A stretch of DNA of 64,000 nt from an uncultured Eubacteriales bacterium (GCA_934373635.1 CAKROZ010000002.1:1-64000), one strand, 5' to 3'; counted from the stretch's first letter, positions 15,534-26,127 are shown. Translations and numbers: made by a program. The notes: generated by a model from the letters alone, not told the origin.

Positions 15534-15949
15534 GGGACATTGGAACCGCGAAGACGGCGCTCGGCGAACATTCGATTGCCATCGTCTGTCGGGGGGAATG
15601 CTTCACCGACGACGGGCGCGGGATTTCCCCGATGTTGGACCTGATCGGTCGGGAAACCGACCTTCGCGGTGCGTCGGTCGCCGATCGCATTGTCGGACGT
15701 GCCGCCGCCCTGCTCTTCCTGTATGCGGGTGTGCACGAAGTATGGGCAACGGTGATCTCCCGCCCCGCGCTTGCGACGCTCCTTTCCGCGGGTGTCTTCT
15801 GCCGCTATGATTCGCTGACGGAAAATATCATCAACCGAAAGGGGGACGGCATCTGCCCGATGGAAGGCGCCGTCCGCGGAATTTATGACCCGGAGACGGC
15901 ATATCATCTGCTCCTTCGGAAGCGGGATGAGATGCGACAGGCAAGATAA
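15530..15949 (+). CDS. DUF1893 domain protein
   Basis: 139 residues from a GTG overlapping the previous stop. The sequence matches the DUF1893 pattern: short N-terminal helix, IAIVCRGECFTDDGRGISPM, then GRAAALLFLYAGVHEVWATV, and CPMEGAVRGI near the end with a C-P-M-E motif. Thermotoga TM1506 is the structural representative, with a cytidine deaminase-like fold and no proven activity. Coupling to an ECF S component suggests a role in using an imported small molecule; that is inference. Confidence 0.8.
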   Translation: MRDIGTAKTALGEHSIAIVCRGECFTDDGRGISPMLDLIGRETDLRGASVADRIVGRAAALLFLYAGVHEVWATVISRPALATLLSAGVFCRYDSLTENIINRKGDGICPMEGAVRGIYDPETAYHLLLRKRDEMRQAR

Positions 15950-15964
15950 GTGTCCGCGAGGGTT

Positions 15965-16080
15965 TCGGAGCGTGAGACCGCCGACGGTGGCTCGCCGCTC
16001 CCGCGACTATAAAGCTCCCCTGCAAGATACCTCGGACAAGAAACCGCCGATATTGGCTCATTGTTCCCCGTTACTATAAA
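15965..16080. repeat. Two diverged 49-bp units, 67-bp period
   Basis: 15965-16013 and 16032-16080 are equal in length and align without gaps: both start TCGGA, share CCGCCGA in the middle and end ACTATAAA. The end of the second unit is the left arm of the terminator hairpin that follows. Confidence 0.7.
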
Positions 16081-16124
16081 ACCCGCCCTCGCACGATTTT
16101 CCGTGCGGGGGCGGGTTTTATAGT
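16073..16124. terminator. Bidirectional terminator between convergent genes
   Basis: A perfect 16-bp stem (ACTATAAAACCCGCCC with its complement, 16073-16088 / 16109-16124) with an inner CGCACG/CGTGCG stem. It separates the DUF1893 gene from the convergent HD gene. Confidence 0.85.
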
Positions 16125-16162
16125 GGGCTCTTTGTCAATAGCTTGGGTGAAAATATAATAAA

Positions 16163-16756
16163 TCAAGTATGGGAATGTTTTCCTTCAAGGAAATAGGTTG
16201 CCTCACTGTCCGCAGTGGAGAGTGCGAAGGCGAGGGGGAACATCTCGAAGGCGGCGGCGACGTTGCGCGCGTCCTCGGTCGAGGAATAACCCATGTGATA
16301 GCGGATGGCGAACGCTTCTTCCCTCGAGAGCTTCATGAAGGGGGTAATCATATAGACGCTCTTTTCACCGTGACCGTAGGGCATCGGGTCGTCAAACTCG
16401 AAGGTGTCGACGCGTTGCCAGACGCCTTTCTCGTCCTTCACGTTGCGGAAGCCCTTCTTATACACGCCGATCTTACAAAGGTCGTGAAGCAAAGAAACCA
16501 CCGCAATGCTCTCGTCGGAATAGCTCATATGTAAATCATTCTTTGCATGATCGCTGTTTAAGTAGCCGACAAGGCAATCGTAAACGTTCAGGGAATGTTG
16601 AACGAGCCCGCCCTCTATTGAGGAATGGAAGCGTGCGCTCGCGGGTGCGGTGAAGAAATCCGAGGCGGGAGACAGAAGGTATTCAAGCAACTTATCCGCG
16701 CCCTCTCTCTGAATATTTTTGTTATAAACTTCAATGAAGCGTTCTTTCGCGGTCAT
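16163..16756 (-). CDS. HD-domain phosphohydrolase
   Basis: 197 residues. The HD signature is visible as GGLVQHSLNVYD (about 49-60) followed by VVSLLHDLCKIG (about 85-97), plus a later His in AIRYHMGYSSTED (about 150). Proteins of this layout hydrolyse nucleotides or other phosphate esters. It starts 11 nt after the heparinase-like gene and is the last gene of a three-gene operon running from 19355. The link between an HD hydrolase and a glycan lyase is unexplained. Confidence 0.85.
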   Translation of the reverse strand: MTAKERFIEVYNKNIQREGADKLLEYLLSPASDFFTAPASARFHSSIEGGLVQHSLNVYDCLVGYLNSDHAKNDLHMSYSDESIAVVSLLHDLCKIGVYKKGFRNVKDEKGVWQRVDTFEFDDPMPYGHGEKSVYMITPFMKLSREEAFAIRYHMGYSSTEDARNVAAAFEMFPLAFALSTADSEATYFLEGKHSHT

Positions 16757-16767
16757 GGGGTGCTCCT

Positions 16768-18552
16768 TTATGTAAAATCAAAAGTAAGAGAAAATTCTTT
16801 CTCTCCGTTTTTGAGTTCGAAATCCAGAAGATAAGAAATTCGTTTCATTCCCGTCGAGCGCACCTCCGTTTCGGCGTGCATCTTCGGTGTAAGGCGTGCG
16901 GCATCATAAGTGATAGTCAGCGTTTCATCTTCCGAGGTCACTGTCACGATTCCTTCTCGTTCGAGTTTTGGCTCTACTTTAGCGATAAAGCGCTCAATCA
17001 CCGAATCGGGAACTTCGGAAAAGCGGTAAGTGTCGGTCAGTTTCAGCGCACCACTCGTTTGATTAAAGCGAAAATCGCGCACAAGAGAGAGGAGCGTCTT
17101 GTCTCCGTATGCGGCGGCGATATCCGCGCTCATTCCGTCCTCGCGGAAATTTACTTCACGGGCGGCGTGTTCCTTCCCGTCAAGTTGATAGGTTCCGTTC
17201 ACAATCGGGACGCTGTGTCCACGAGAGGAACAGCAGAAGAGCTCATATCGTTTCGAGGAAAAATAATCTTTGTTGTATTCTCCGCTCCCGATGTCATGAA
17301 GTAAAATTTTCCCGTGACGGTAAATTTCAAAAACGCCAATGTCATTATGGTTATGCGGTTCTGCGTTGTTGCCTGCCTTCGCAGCAACAGAAGTCCCGTT
17401 TTTAGAGGTAGAAATATACCATTGCGCGTCCGGGAAAAGATATGTGCCCGCTGTGATGTCCTCCTTCTTCGGAAGCACACGATCGGTCGTCCAAAGAAGT
17501 TTCCGAAGCATCAAAGCAAAGCGGAAGCAACCATGACGTTCGTAAATTCTCGACAGATAGGCACTTGAAGGTTTCGGAACATCGGGATACATTTTTCCGA
17601 AGAAAGAAATCAGAGAGAGCGATTGGTGAGCGTCGCTGCCCGTATCCGAAAAGGAAACCCCGAGCCCCCCCTCAAAAATACACTTTTGGCGGAAGGTTGC
17701 GACTCTGTGCACCTTTTCATCCTCAAATAGATTAATCTTCCCCTCTGTACGGCGACGCAAGGTCTCGGCAAACGCGGAAAAATAGCCGAAACCATAATCC
17801 CAGTAACCGAGCCCTTCAAGGCAAGCACCATCCTCGGGAAATCCCGAAAGATAACATGCCATGGAATCAATTACGGAAGCAAGAAATTTGGCGAGAGCGA
17901 CATTATCCTTCATTTCGTATATCGCCGCAATTCCGCAGCTTCCCGCGCATACGGCTGCCCAGTTATTCGTTCCTTTTTTCCACCAAAAGTATTCGTAAAA
18001 TCGATCAAAAATGCGAACTTTGATTTCTCGTCTTACACGAGCAACGACAATTGGGGCAAGAAGATCGCCCACAAGAGATAAAATTTCCGCCATTGTCTCG
18101 CTTGTTTCGGCAGCAAAAAGGTCGATGATCTGCGCATCGGTCTGCACTTGCGTGAGACCCGTTCCGCGAAGATGCGCAGGCAACGCCCATGTATACTCAT
18201 CGCACACCGCCCAGAGTATATCCTCGAGTGCAGCAATGTCCTCGGGTTTACGATACAACCACGCGAGAATGCCAAAGGTCTGAAGTTTTCCACGGCGCGG
18301 AAAGTATCCGTTTTCACTACTTTGATAAGCGGTGCGGTTGCCGTCTGTCTCATACCGTTTGAAAAGCGAGAACGGGATTGTCATCGTCGGTTTAACCCGA
18401 AGCTCATCCGAAAAAGCGACCGCATCCGCGAGCAGGTCGGCGAGGTTCTGATTGTGCAAAATCCGCTCTCTGTCAGCACCGGTGTAACGGGCACTTTCCG
18501 GATTTGTACTCTCTAACACTTCAAAAAGCTCGGCTTCCGTATACTGTTTCAT
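16768..18552 (-). CDS. Heparinase II/III-like polysaccharide lyase or related protein
   Basis: 594 residues. The N-terminal ~330 residues are helical, as in alginate-lyase-like toroids. The C-terminal half carries the heparinase II/III signature around GNNAEPHNHNDIGVFEIYRH (about 387-406), followed by HDIGSGEYNKDYFSSKRYEL and a beta-sandwich tail. The His/Asn/Tyr residues of the signature are in place. No signal peptide is present, so it acts inside the cell, on oligosaccharides after import. It overlaps the isomerase gene by 4 nt. The likely substrates are uronic-acid-containing oligosaccharides, fitting the hexuronate genes elsewhere in the window. Confidence 0.8.
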   Translation of the reverse strand: MKQYTEAELFEVLESTNPESARYTGADRERILHNQNLADLLADAVAFSDELRVKPTMTIPFSLFKRYETDGNRTAYQSSENGYFPRRGKLQTFGILAWLYRKPEDIAALEDILWAVCDEYTWALPAHLRGTGLTQVQTDAQIIDLFAAETSETMAEILSLVGDLLAPIVVARVRREIKVRIFDRFYEYFWWKKGTNNWAAVCAGSCGIAAIYEMKDNVALAKFLASVIDSMACYLSGFPEDGACLEGLGYWDYGFGYFSAFAETLRRRTEGKINLFEDEKVHRVATFRQKCIFEGGLGVSFSDTGSDAHQSLSLISFFGKMYPDVPKPSSAYLSRIYERHGCFRFALMLRKLLWTTDRVLPKKEDITAGTYLFPDAQWYISTSKNGTSVAAKAGNNAEPHNHNDIGVFEIYRHGKILLHDIGSGEYNKDYFSSKRYELFCCSSRGHSVPIVNGTYQLDGKEHAAREVNFREDGMSADIAAAYGDKTLLSLVRDFRFNQTSGALKLTDTYRFSEVPDSVIERFIAKVEPKLEREGIVTVTSEDETLTITYDAARLTPKMHAETEVRSTGMKRISYLLDFELKNGEKEFSLTFDFT

Positions 18553-19355
18553 CGTGTGAGAAACTCCTTTATGTTATGGTTTTTCAGATAAGAGATGCTT
18601 TGTTTGAGACCTTCTAAGGTTTTGACTTCAAGAAGACAGGTTGCGTCGGCGGGCAGACGGGAAAGATATGCCCGAACGTCCGCGATCCCCTCTCCGAGAG
18701 GAAGATGTGCATGGCATCCGTCGCTGTCGTGCAGGTGCATATGACGAAGCCTTTCCGCGTAGGTGTCGAAGACGGGTAGATCCGCGTTCGCAAGAGAGAT
18801 CATGTGTCCCGTGTCGAGGGTCAGCGCAAAGGCGGGGCTCTTCATGAAGACCGCCGAGAGCGCCTGCTTCTGGCTTTCGGTAAAGGGAGAAGAATCCACG
18901 TTTTCGATGGCGACGCGAAGGGGCGCGTCCCCGATCGTCTCCTCACACATCCGCGCAAAATCGCGCACACGGGTGAAGTATTCCTCCCGATAGACGTCGT
19001 TTAACAAAACCACGCGGTCGGGCAGAGTCACGTAAATTCCCTTTTGCAGATGCAGATTGACGACCGGTGCGCCGATCGCAAGTGCAAAGCGCAGGGTGTC
19101 CCGCATGACATCGAAATAGCAAGCCGACACCCGCGGATCGAAGTTGAAGGGATCAAGCCCCTCGTCGGCGTGGATCGTATAGAACACGTGATGCGCCCGT
19201 GAGAGCGAAAGGCAGTGCCCGACATCGAGCGTATCGGACCTGTATTGCGGAAAGCTCATGTTGATCTCGACAAAATTGAGACCGAAGCGCTCCGCCATCA
19301 AAACACAGTCGTCAAGGTCGTGACATTCGATCAGATTCGGCATTCCGAATTTCAA
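18549..19355 (-). CDS. Sugar phosphate isomerase/epimerase (TIM barrel, AP endonuclease 2 family)
   Basis: 268 residues, first gene of the heparinase operon. Strand ends carry the expected acidic and His ligands: FVEINMSFP (about 32), VVNLHLQKG (about 98), RVAIENVDSSPF (about 149), ALTLDTGHM (about 178), RHMHLHDSDGCHAHLPLGEG (about 205) and CLLEVK near the C-terminus. This is a xylose isomerase-like TIM barrel with one divalent-metal site. The start is TTG at 19355 with GGGAGGAG upstream; the ATG at 19343 is an alternative. The substrate is probably a sugar released by the lyase. Confidence 0.85.
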   Translation of the reverse strand: MKFGMPNLIECHDLDDCVLMAERFGLNFVEINMSFPQYRSDTLDVGHCLSLSRAHHVFYTIHADEGLDPFNFDPRVSACYFDVMRDTLRFALAIGAPVVNLHLQKGIYVTLPDRVVLLNDVYREEYFTRVRDFARMCEETIGDAPLRVAIENVDSSPFTESQKQALSAVFMKSPAFALTLDTGHMISLANADLPVFDTYAERLRHMHLHDSDGCHAHLPLGEGIADVRAYLSRLPADATCLLEVKTLEGLKQSISYLKNHNIKEFLTR

Positions 19356-19395
19356 AGGATCTCACTCCTCCCTTCTTATATCTGCTGTCTTTTCC

Positions 19396-19424
19396 ATTCT
19401 ACCACACCCCGCTTTTTTTGTCAA
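19396..19424 (-). promoter_or_regulatory. Promoter of the isomerase-heparinase-HD operon
   Basis: TTGACA (19419-19424), 17-base spacer, TAGAAT (19396-19401) on the minus strand. Confidence 0.8.
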
Positions 19425-19476
19425 TTCCGCACCGAAAAATATTTTCGAGAAAAAGAAAAAACTTTTGCAAAACCCC

Positions 19477-19505
19477 TTGACAAACGGTTTCGTTTTGTGT
19501 ATAAT
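19477..19505 (+). promoter_or_regulatory. Consensus promoter of tRNA-Leu
   Basis: TTGACA (19477-19482), 17-base spacer, TATAAT (19500-19505), some 12 bases before the mature tRNA. Confidence 0.9.
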
Positions 19506-19516
19506 AGTAGGCGTCC

Positions 19517-19600
19517 GCGGGAGTGGCGGAACTGGCAGACGCGCACGTTTGAGGGGCGTGTGATTCCATCGTACGGGTTCAAGTCCCGTCTCCCGCACCA
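19517..19600 (+). tRNA. tRNA-Leu (anticodon GAG)
   Basis: 84 nt with encoded CCA. The acceptor GCGGGAG pairs with CTCCCGC. The anticodon stem CACGT/GCGTG encloses the loop TTGAGGG, giving GAG. A class II variable arm and the T-loop GGTTCAAGTCC are present. It is transcribed alone from a consensus promoter to its own terminator. Confidence 0.95.
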
Positions 19601-19601
19601 C

Positions 19602-19633
19602 AAAAAGCAAAGTCCTTGTGACTTTGCTTTTTT
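19602..19633 (+). terminator. Terminator of tRNA-Leu
   Basis: A 13-bp stem (AAAAAGCAAAGTC / GACTTTGCTTTTT), 5-base loop and a T-rich tail. Confidence 0.9.
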
Positions 19634-19734
19634 GTTTTTGTACGGGTAGTGGACGTCGAAATACAGCCGAAGAAGCAATACCGTCTACCTTGTGGAGGAC
19701 TTGCTTATCCCCTGTAGGAGCAGGCGAAGCAGTC

Positions 19735-20314
19735 CACACTTCGGCTCAAACCATCGGCTGACGGCGGCGGACGGCGCCTTCTCCTTCCGTCAGGTGGATT
19801 TTACGGTGACGGATGCATCGGGAGAGCTCCTGTGCTTCTCTTCCCTGCCGCGCCTCTACTTTTCCTCCGCGCCCGCCGCCGTGATCGAATTGTTCCGCGA
19901 GATGACCGTCCTGTATGAAAAGCCGAACGGGCACTTCCGACTCTACGAGACTTTCTACGCCCTTCTCGCGCAGATGGCGGATGCCCTGCCCCCGCCGCAC
20001 GACCCGCAGATCGAGCCGGTGCTTTCCTACCTTCGCGACAATTACACCCGCGAGATCGATCTCGGAGACCTCGCCTCCCTCACCTATCTCAGCCGTGCAC
20101 AGCTCTATCGGATGTTCTTGCGGGAGACGGGACTCTCCCCGACCGCCTACCGCAACCGCCTGCGCATAGAAAAAGCCAAGCACATGCTTCGCGACACCGA
20201 CTGTACCGTCGGTGAGGTCTCCGCCCGCTCGGCTTTGATTCAATCTACTATTTCAGTCGGGTCTTCCGACAGATTACCGGGATGACCCCGAGCGCCTGTC
20301 GCGGCAAAAAATGA
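19735..20314 (+). pseudogene. AraC-family regulator pseudogene
   Basis: The frame from about 19735 gives a partial sensor domain (NHRLTAADGAFSFRQVDF, GELLCFSSLPRL) followed by the AraC DNA-binding region (DNYTREIDLGDLASLTYLSR, then LYRMFLRETGLSPTAYRNRL, then KAKHMLRD). Near 20232 one base is gained or lost: the second helix-turn-helix, GFDSIYYFSRVFRQITGMTP, continues in another frame to TGA at 20312-20314. The 5' end has no ribosome site and the N-terminus is short. It sits immediately downstream of tRNA-Leu and has no operon partners left. Confidence 0.8.
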
Positions 20315-20385
20315 GTCCGGCGCTTTGCCGTCAATGTTTAGGAGGGCAAAATCAAAGCAACCGAATAAAGCCCCGAGGGAAGACA

Positions 20386-20435
20386 TAAAAATACGGAAGA
20401 GGCTGACGAAGCGAAAAGCTCTTCCGTATTTTTAT
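20386..20435. terminator. Terminator-like hairpin between AraC pseudogene and LysR gene
   Basis: A 15-bp stem AAAAATACGGAAGAG / CTCTTCCGTATTTTT with an internal loop of about 17 bases. A and T runs on both sides suggest action in both directions. Confidence 0.8.
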
Positions 20436-20499
20436 TCGACGCTTTGCGGGAAAACTGTCACGAAGATCGAAGGGGGCGGATGATCTCCGTCTTGCGCAT

Positions 20500-21393
20500 C
20501 TACTTTTTCATTTCGGTCTGATACAGCTCCACAAATTCTTTCAATATATCCAATCGCGTAAAATCCTTGTTATATGCGATATTCACTTCCCGCATCATGC
20601 TCAGATTCTCGATCGGAAGGGCTGCCAGCTTTCCTTTTTTCACATCGCCGACGCAGACACTCTTCGGAAGGATCGAAACGCCGAGATTTTTTCGTACCAG
20701 ATCCTTGATCGTAGCAACATTGTCTACCTCTAATGAAATGTTAAAATCATCAATTGACTCCCCTACGCTGACGAGCGTTGCCTCAAAGAGCCGACGAGTG
20801 GCAGAAGCGGGTAGGCGTAAGATCATATTCTCCTTTTTCAAATCGTTGACGGTAACTAAGGAATGCTTTGCCAGCGGGGCTTCTATGTTCAGCACGCAGA
20901 CAAGGTAATCGGTATCGAGCATGAAATAATTCAATTTGGAAGACAAGCGTTTTCCTTCCACAATGGCGAGATCGAGCTCGTAGTTTTCTAACATTTCATA
21001 AAGATTATTTATGACATCCGTAACAATCGTTATGGTAATGTGCGGGTATCGATCCACATACTTCGCGATGATCTCGACGATCAGGTTGTTCTCCGACGAA
21101 TGGGTGATGCCGACCCGCAATCTCGAAATATGGCGTTGTTCATCCGTGATTTCCGACAGCATTTTTTCATAAAGTGCCTTTAAGCGTTTTGCATAGAGAA
21201 CGGCGATCTCCCCTTCCGGCGTCAGCTTAAATGCCCCTTTTTCCCTCAAAAACAGCTTTGCGTTGCATTCCCTCTCCAGCTGACCGATATGGTTGCTTAC
21301 GGCGGGTTGTGTCAGAGACAGGAGCGCCGCGGCTTTCGTAAAATTCTTACATTCCGCGACCGCAAGCAGGGTATCGAGTTTGGCATCTAACAT
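20500..21393 (-). CDS. LysR-family transcriptional regulator
   Basis: 297 residues from the ATG at 21393, which removes a 13-residue extension without a ribosome site. The winged HTH is at residues 1-60 (LDTLLAVAECKNFTKAAALL, LTQPAVSNHIGQLE). The effector-binding domain follows (RLRVGITHSSENN, a conserved GVSILPKS near 247). It is transcribed away from the CPA2 antiporter gene, with the shared 181-bp region between them, so it probably controls that operon in response to pH, cation or another signal. Confidence 0.9.
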   Translation of the reverse strand: MLDAKLDTLLAVAECKNFTKAAALLSLTQPAVSNHIGQLERECNAKLFLREKGAFKLTPEGEIAVLYAKRLKALYEKMLSEITDEQRHISRLRVGITHSSENNLIVEIIAKYVDRYPHITITIVTDVINNLYEMLENYELDLAIVEGKRLSSKLNYFMLDTDYLVCVLNIEAPLAKHSLVTVNDLKKENMILRLPASATRRLFEATLVSVGESIDDFNISLEVDNVATIKDLVRKNLGVSILPKSVCVGDVKKGKLAALPIENLSMMREVNIAYNKDFTRLDILKEFVELYQTEMKK

Positions 21394-21444
21394 CTTTTTC
21401 TCACTCCGAAAACAAAAATTTATAGATATCAAAAAAACAATAAG

Positions 21445-21473
21445 TTGACATAATGATTTTTAGGATGTACAAT
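21445..21473 (+). promoter_or_regulatory. Promoter of the antiporter-mgtC operon
   Basis: TTGACA (21445-21450), 17-base spacer, TACAAT (21468-21473). It gives a leader of about 95 bases with no obvious structure. The LysR protein probably binds here. Confidence 0.8.
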
Positions 21474-21574
21474 AGATATTACCATTATATCACGTTTTCC
21501 CCAACAATGCAAAAGCGAAAACAATCGATTTTCTTCTGCAAACGGTAAAAACATGAAAGAAGGAGGGGCTTTGA

Positions 21575-23020
21575 ATGCTGAATTCGCTGTATGAAAAATT
21601 GAGCGGGCAATCGGACGTCGCCGTCATTATCATTTCCGTCGCCGTCATGCTGCTTAGCGGATTTCTCATGACGAGGATCACAAAAAAGCTGAAATTGCCG
21701 AACGTCACCGCATACATCCTTGCCGGGATCGTCATCGGTCCCTTTTGCCTCGACCTAATCCCGCAAAGTATTGTAAAAGGAACGGAGTTCCTCGCAGACA
21801 TTGCCCTGGCGTTTATCGCCTTCGGCACCGGAGAATTCTTCAAGTTTTCCAAATTAAAGCGCAACGCAGGAGGGGTGGTCGTCATCACCTTGGCGGAATC
21901 CCTGATGGCTTCCCTGCTTGTTTTCCTGCTCACCTATGGGATTCTGCGATTGGATTTCGCCTTTTCCATTGTCCTTGCGGCACTCGCCTCCGCCACAGCT
22001 CCCGCCTCTACTATGATGACCATTCGGCAGACCAAGGCGAAAGGGGAGTTTGTCGACACGCTATTGCAGGTGGTAGCATACGACGACATCGTATCTCTCG
22101 TCGCGTACAGTATCGCGATCTCGGTCGCCGTCGCATCTGCCGCGGGAGAAGCGCTCCGCGCCTCGGATATTTTTCTTCCGATCTTCAAAAATCTGCTTGT
22201 TCTCCTGCTCGGAGGCGTCTTCGGGTTTCTCATGCGCCTTCTGATTCAGAAAAAGAGATCTACCGACAATCGGCTCATCATTTCCGTCGCGCTTCTCTTC
22301 GCCTTTTGCGGCATTTGCGCCCCGCTCGAGGTTTCGCCTCTTCTCGGCTGTATGGCGATGGGGACGGTCTACATCAATCTCACCGATGACGACAAACTGT
22401 TCAAGCAACTCAATTATTTTAACCCACCGATCCTGCTTCTCTTCTTCGTTCGGTCGGGTGTCGCATTTGATCTGAACGCACTGTTTCATCCGTCCGGTGC
22501 CATCGGCAGTACTCCTCTCGTGTGGGTGGGAATTCTCTACTTCTTTGTTCGGATTCTCGGAAAATACATAGGCGCATTTCTTGGTTGCCTTTGTACAAAA
22601 AGCGACAAGAACATGCGCAATTATCTCGGACTTGCGCTCATCCCGCAGGCGGGCGTGGCGATCGGTCTCGCGGCACTCGGTGCAAGAACGCTCGGCGGTA
22701 AGGCGGGAAATGCTTTACAGACCATCATTCTCGCATCCGGAGTGCTGTATGAATTGATTGGTCCCGCCTGTGCCAAGCTGTCGCTCTACCTGACAAAATC
22801 CTATTCCGACAAGCTCGAAGATCTTGTACCGATCGATGAGACATCCCCCGAAGAGGCGAGGAAAAATGAGGTGGAGCTGCTCATCGAGCGCATACAAAAA
22901 ATTCAGCGAGACATTGCGGCGGAAGGCGTCAGCGAAGAGGAACGCGCCTATACGGAAGCGGCAGAAGAATTCGGCGAACCGACACGGACAACACAAATCA
23001 CGGGAGGAAAACACACATGA
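21575..23020 (+). CDS. Cation:proton antiporter (CPA2, KefB/NapA-like)
   Basis: 481 residues with about twelve membrane helices covering residues 15-405 and a charged cytoplasmic tail (about 415-481). The fold motifs are visible: LPNVTAYILAGIVIGPF near the N-terminus, a crossover region with ASATAPASTMM (about 134-144) and VAYDDIVSLVAY (about 168-179), where the paired acidic residues bind the ion. It exchanges Na+ or K+ for H+. There is no TrkA-N domain. GGAGG precedes the ATG, and its stop overlaps the MgtC gene (ATGA). Confidence 0.9.
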   Translation: MLNSLYEKLSGQSDVAVIIISVAVMLLSGFLMTRITKKLKLPNVTAYILAGIVIGPFCLDLIPQSIVKGTEFLADIALAFIAFGTGEFFKFSKLKRNAGGVVVITLAESLMASLLVFLLTYGILRLDFAFSIVLAALASATAPASTMMTIRQTKAKGEFVDTLLQVVAYDDIVSLVAYSIAISVAVASAAGEALRASDIFLPIFKNLLVLLLGGVFGFLMRLLIQKKRSTDNRLIISVALLFAFCGICAPLEVSPLLGCMAMGTVYINLTDDDKLFKQLNYFNPPILLLFFVRSGVAFDLNALFHPSGAIGSTPLVWVGILYFFVRILGKYIGAFLGCLCTKSDKNMRNYLGLALIPQAGVAIGLAALGARTLGGKAGNALQTIILASGVLYELIGPACAKLSLYLTKSYSDKLEDLVPIDETSPEEARKNEVELLIERIQKIQRDIAAEGVSEEERAYTEAAEEFGEPTRTTQITGGKHT

Positions 23021-23730
23021 ACGATCCGCTTTCGATATTGCTCGGCGAGTGGTCGCAAACCATTAATTTTTATTCCGTCTTATTCCGCATTCTGCTCTCG
23101 GTGCTTCTTTCCGCAGTCATCGGCTGCGAGCGTTCGAGCAAGCGGCATTCGGCGGGACTCCGCACCTTCATTCTCATTTCGCTTGCCATGACGGTCCTCA
23201 TGCTGACGGACATCTGCTTTCTCGGGGATACGGGCGTATATCTTCTCTCTGCGGCGGGAATCGTCTCGGTCGCCATTATCAGCGTGCACTCCCTTCTGCT
23301 AAGCTCCAAGGGACAGATCAGAGGGTTGACCACTGCGGCGGGACTATGGGTATCCGCCATCATCGGACTTTCCGTCGGCGCGGGACATTATACGGTGACG
23401 CTCATCGCCTTTCTCGTGCTTTTATGTTGTCTTTCTCTCCTTCCCGCGGCGGAGAGGTATCTGAAAAATCGATCCAATCATTTTGAGATCCATCTCGAGC
23501 TGAAAAGCAGCGGGCACCTGCAAAATTTCGTCACGACGATACGCCGCCTCGGGTGCCGCATCGATGATATCGAAGCCAACCCCTCCTATCAGAATTCCGG
23601 ATTCAGCGTTTATTCCGTCTCTCTTTCAATCGTCAGCGACGAATTGAAAAAGTACAAAACACACACCGAGATCATCGAAGCGCTCCGCAGCCTCAACTAT
23701 ATTTACCATATCGAGGAGATGTGGTTATAG
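23017..23730 (+). CDS. MgtC/SapB family membrane protein
   Basis: 237 residues. Four to five membrane helices lie in the first 150 residues, with the MgtC-type motif AVIGCERSSKRHSAGLRTFI (about 35-54) and GLTTAAGLWVSAIIGLSVGAGHY (about 107-129, quoted in two runs). A soluble ACT-like C-terminal domain (about 155-237) follows. MgtC proteins modulate membrane potential or ATP synthase and are linked to Mg2+ and acid adaptation. Translational coupling to a CPA2 antiporter suggests a joint ion-homeostasis role under LysR control. Confidence 0.88.
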   Translation: MNDPLSILLGEWSQTINFYSVLFRILLSVLLSAVIGCERSSKRHSAGLRTFILISLAMTVLMLTDICFLGDTGVYLLSAAGIVSVAIISVHSLLLSSKGQIRGLTTAAGLWVSAIIGLSVGAGHYTVTLIAFLVLLCCLSLLPAAERYLKNRSNHFEIHLELKSSGHLQNFVTTIRRLGCRIDDIEANPSYQNSGFSVYSVSLSIVSDELKKYKTHTEIIEALRSLNYIYHIEEMWL

Positions 23731-23765
23731 CCGGATTATCTTAAAATGCAAAGAAAATATTCAAA

Positions 23766-25865
<2,100 letters not shown>

Positions 25866-25867
25866 TT

Positions 25868-25896
25868 ATTTTACCACGGAAGCGCGGAATTGTCAA
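25868..25896 (-). promoter_or_regulatory. Promoter of ligA
   Basis: TTGACA (25891-25896), 17-base spacer, TAAAAT (25868-25873) on the minus strand. Confidence 0.85.
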
Positions 25897-25950
25897 TCGG
25901 AAGACGTCGTTTTCCCCGAAAAGACGTGCGAAATATTTTAAGAAAACCTC

Positions 25951-25979
25951 TTGCCTTTTCGGCGGTTTCGTTGTATAAT
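25951..25979 (+). promoter_or_regulatory. Promoter of the YitT gene
   Basis: TTGCCT (25951-25956), 17-base spacer, TATAAT (25974-25979). It yields a leader of about 140 bases before the ATG at 26128. Confidence 0.75.
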
Positions 25980-26024
25980 GATTCTCGGGGACATCGCCCG
26001 GGCGGGAGCTTTCAAAAAGCGTCC

Positions 26025-26073
26025 GAATGCCGCAAGGCGCCTCTTCATCGGGAGGTCTCCGCCTTTCGCATTC
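26025..26073 (+). promoter_or_regulatory. Large hairpin in the yitT leader
   Basis: GAATGC/GCATTC (26025-26030 with 26068-26073), AAGGCG/CGCCTT (26034-26039 with 26060-26065) and CCTC/GAGG (26040-26043 with 26052-26055) stack into one stem. No U-run follows, so it is not a plain terminator. I do not recognise it as a known riboswitch. Confidence 0.5.
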
Positions 26074-26127
26074 TCGGAGCGGAAGGAATTCATTACTGCC
26101 ACGCCGCACTGCGGCACGGAGACATTT

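Noticed and set aside
16073..16124. Structured regulatory RNA
   Set aside because: The perfect stem between two convergent genes is sufficiently explained as a bidirectional terminator.
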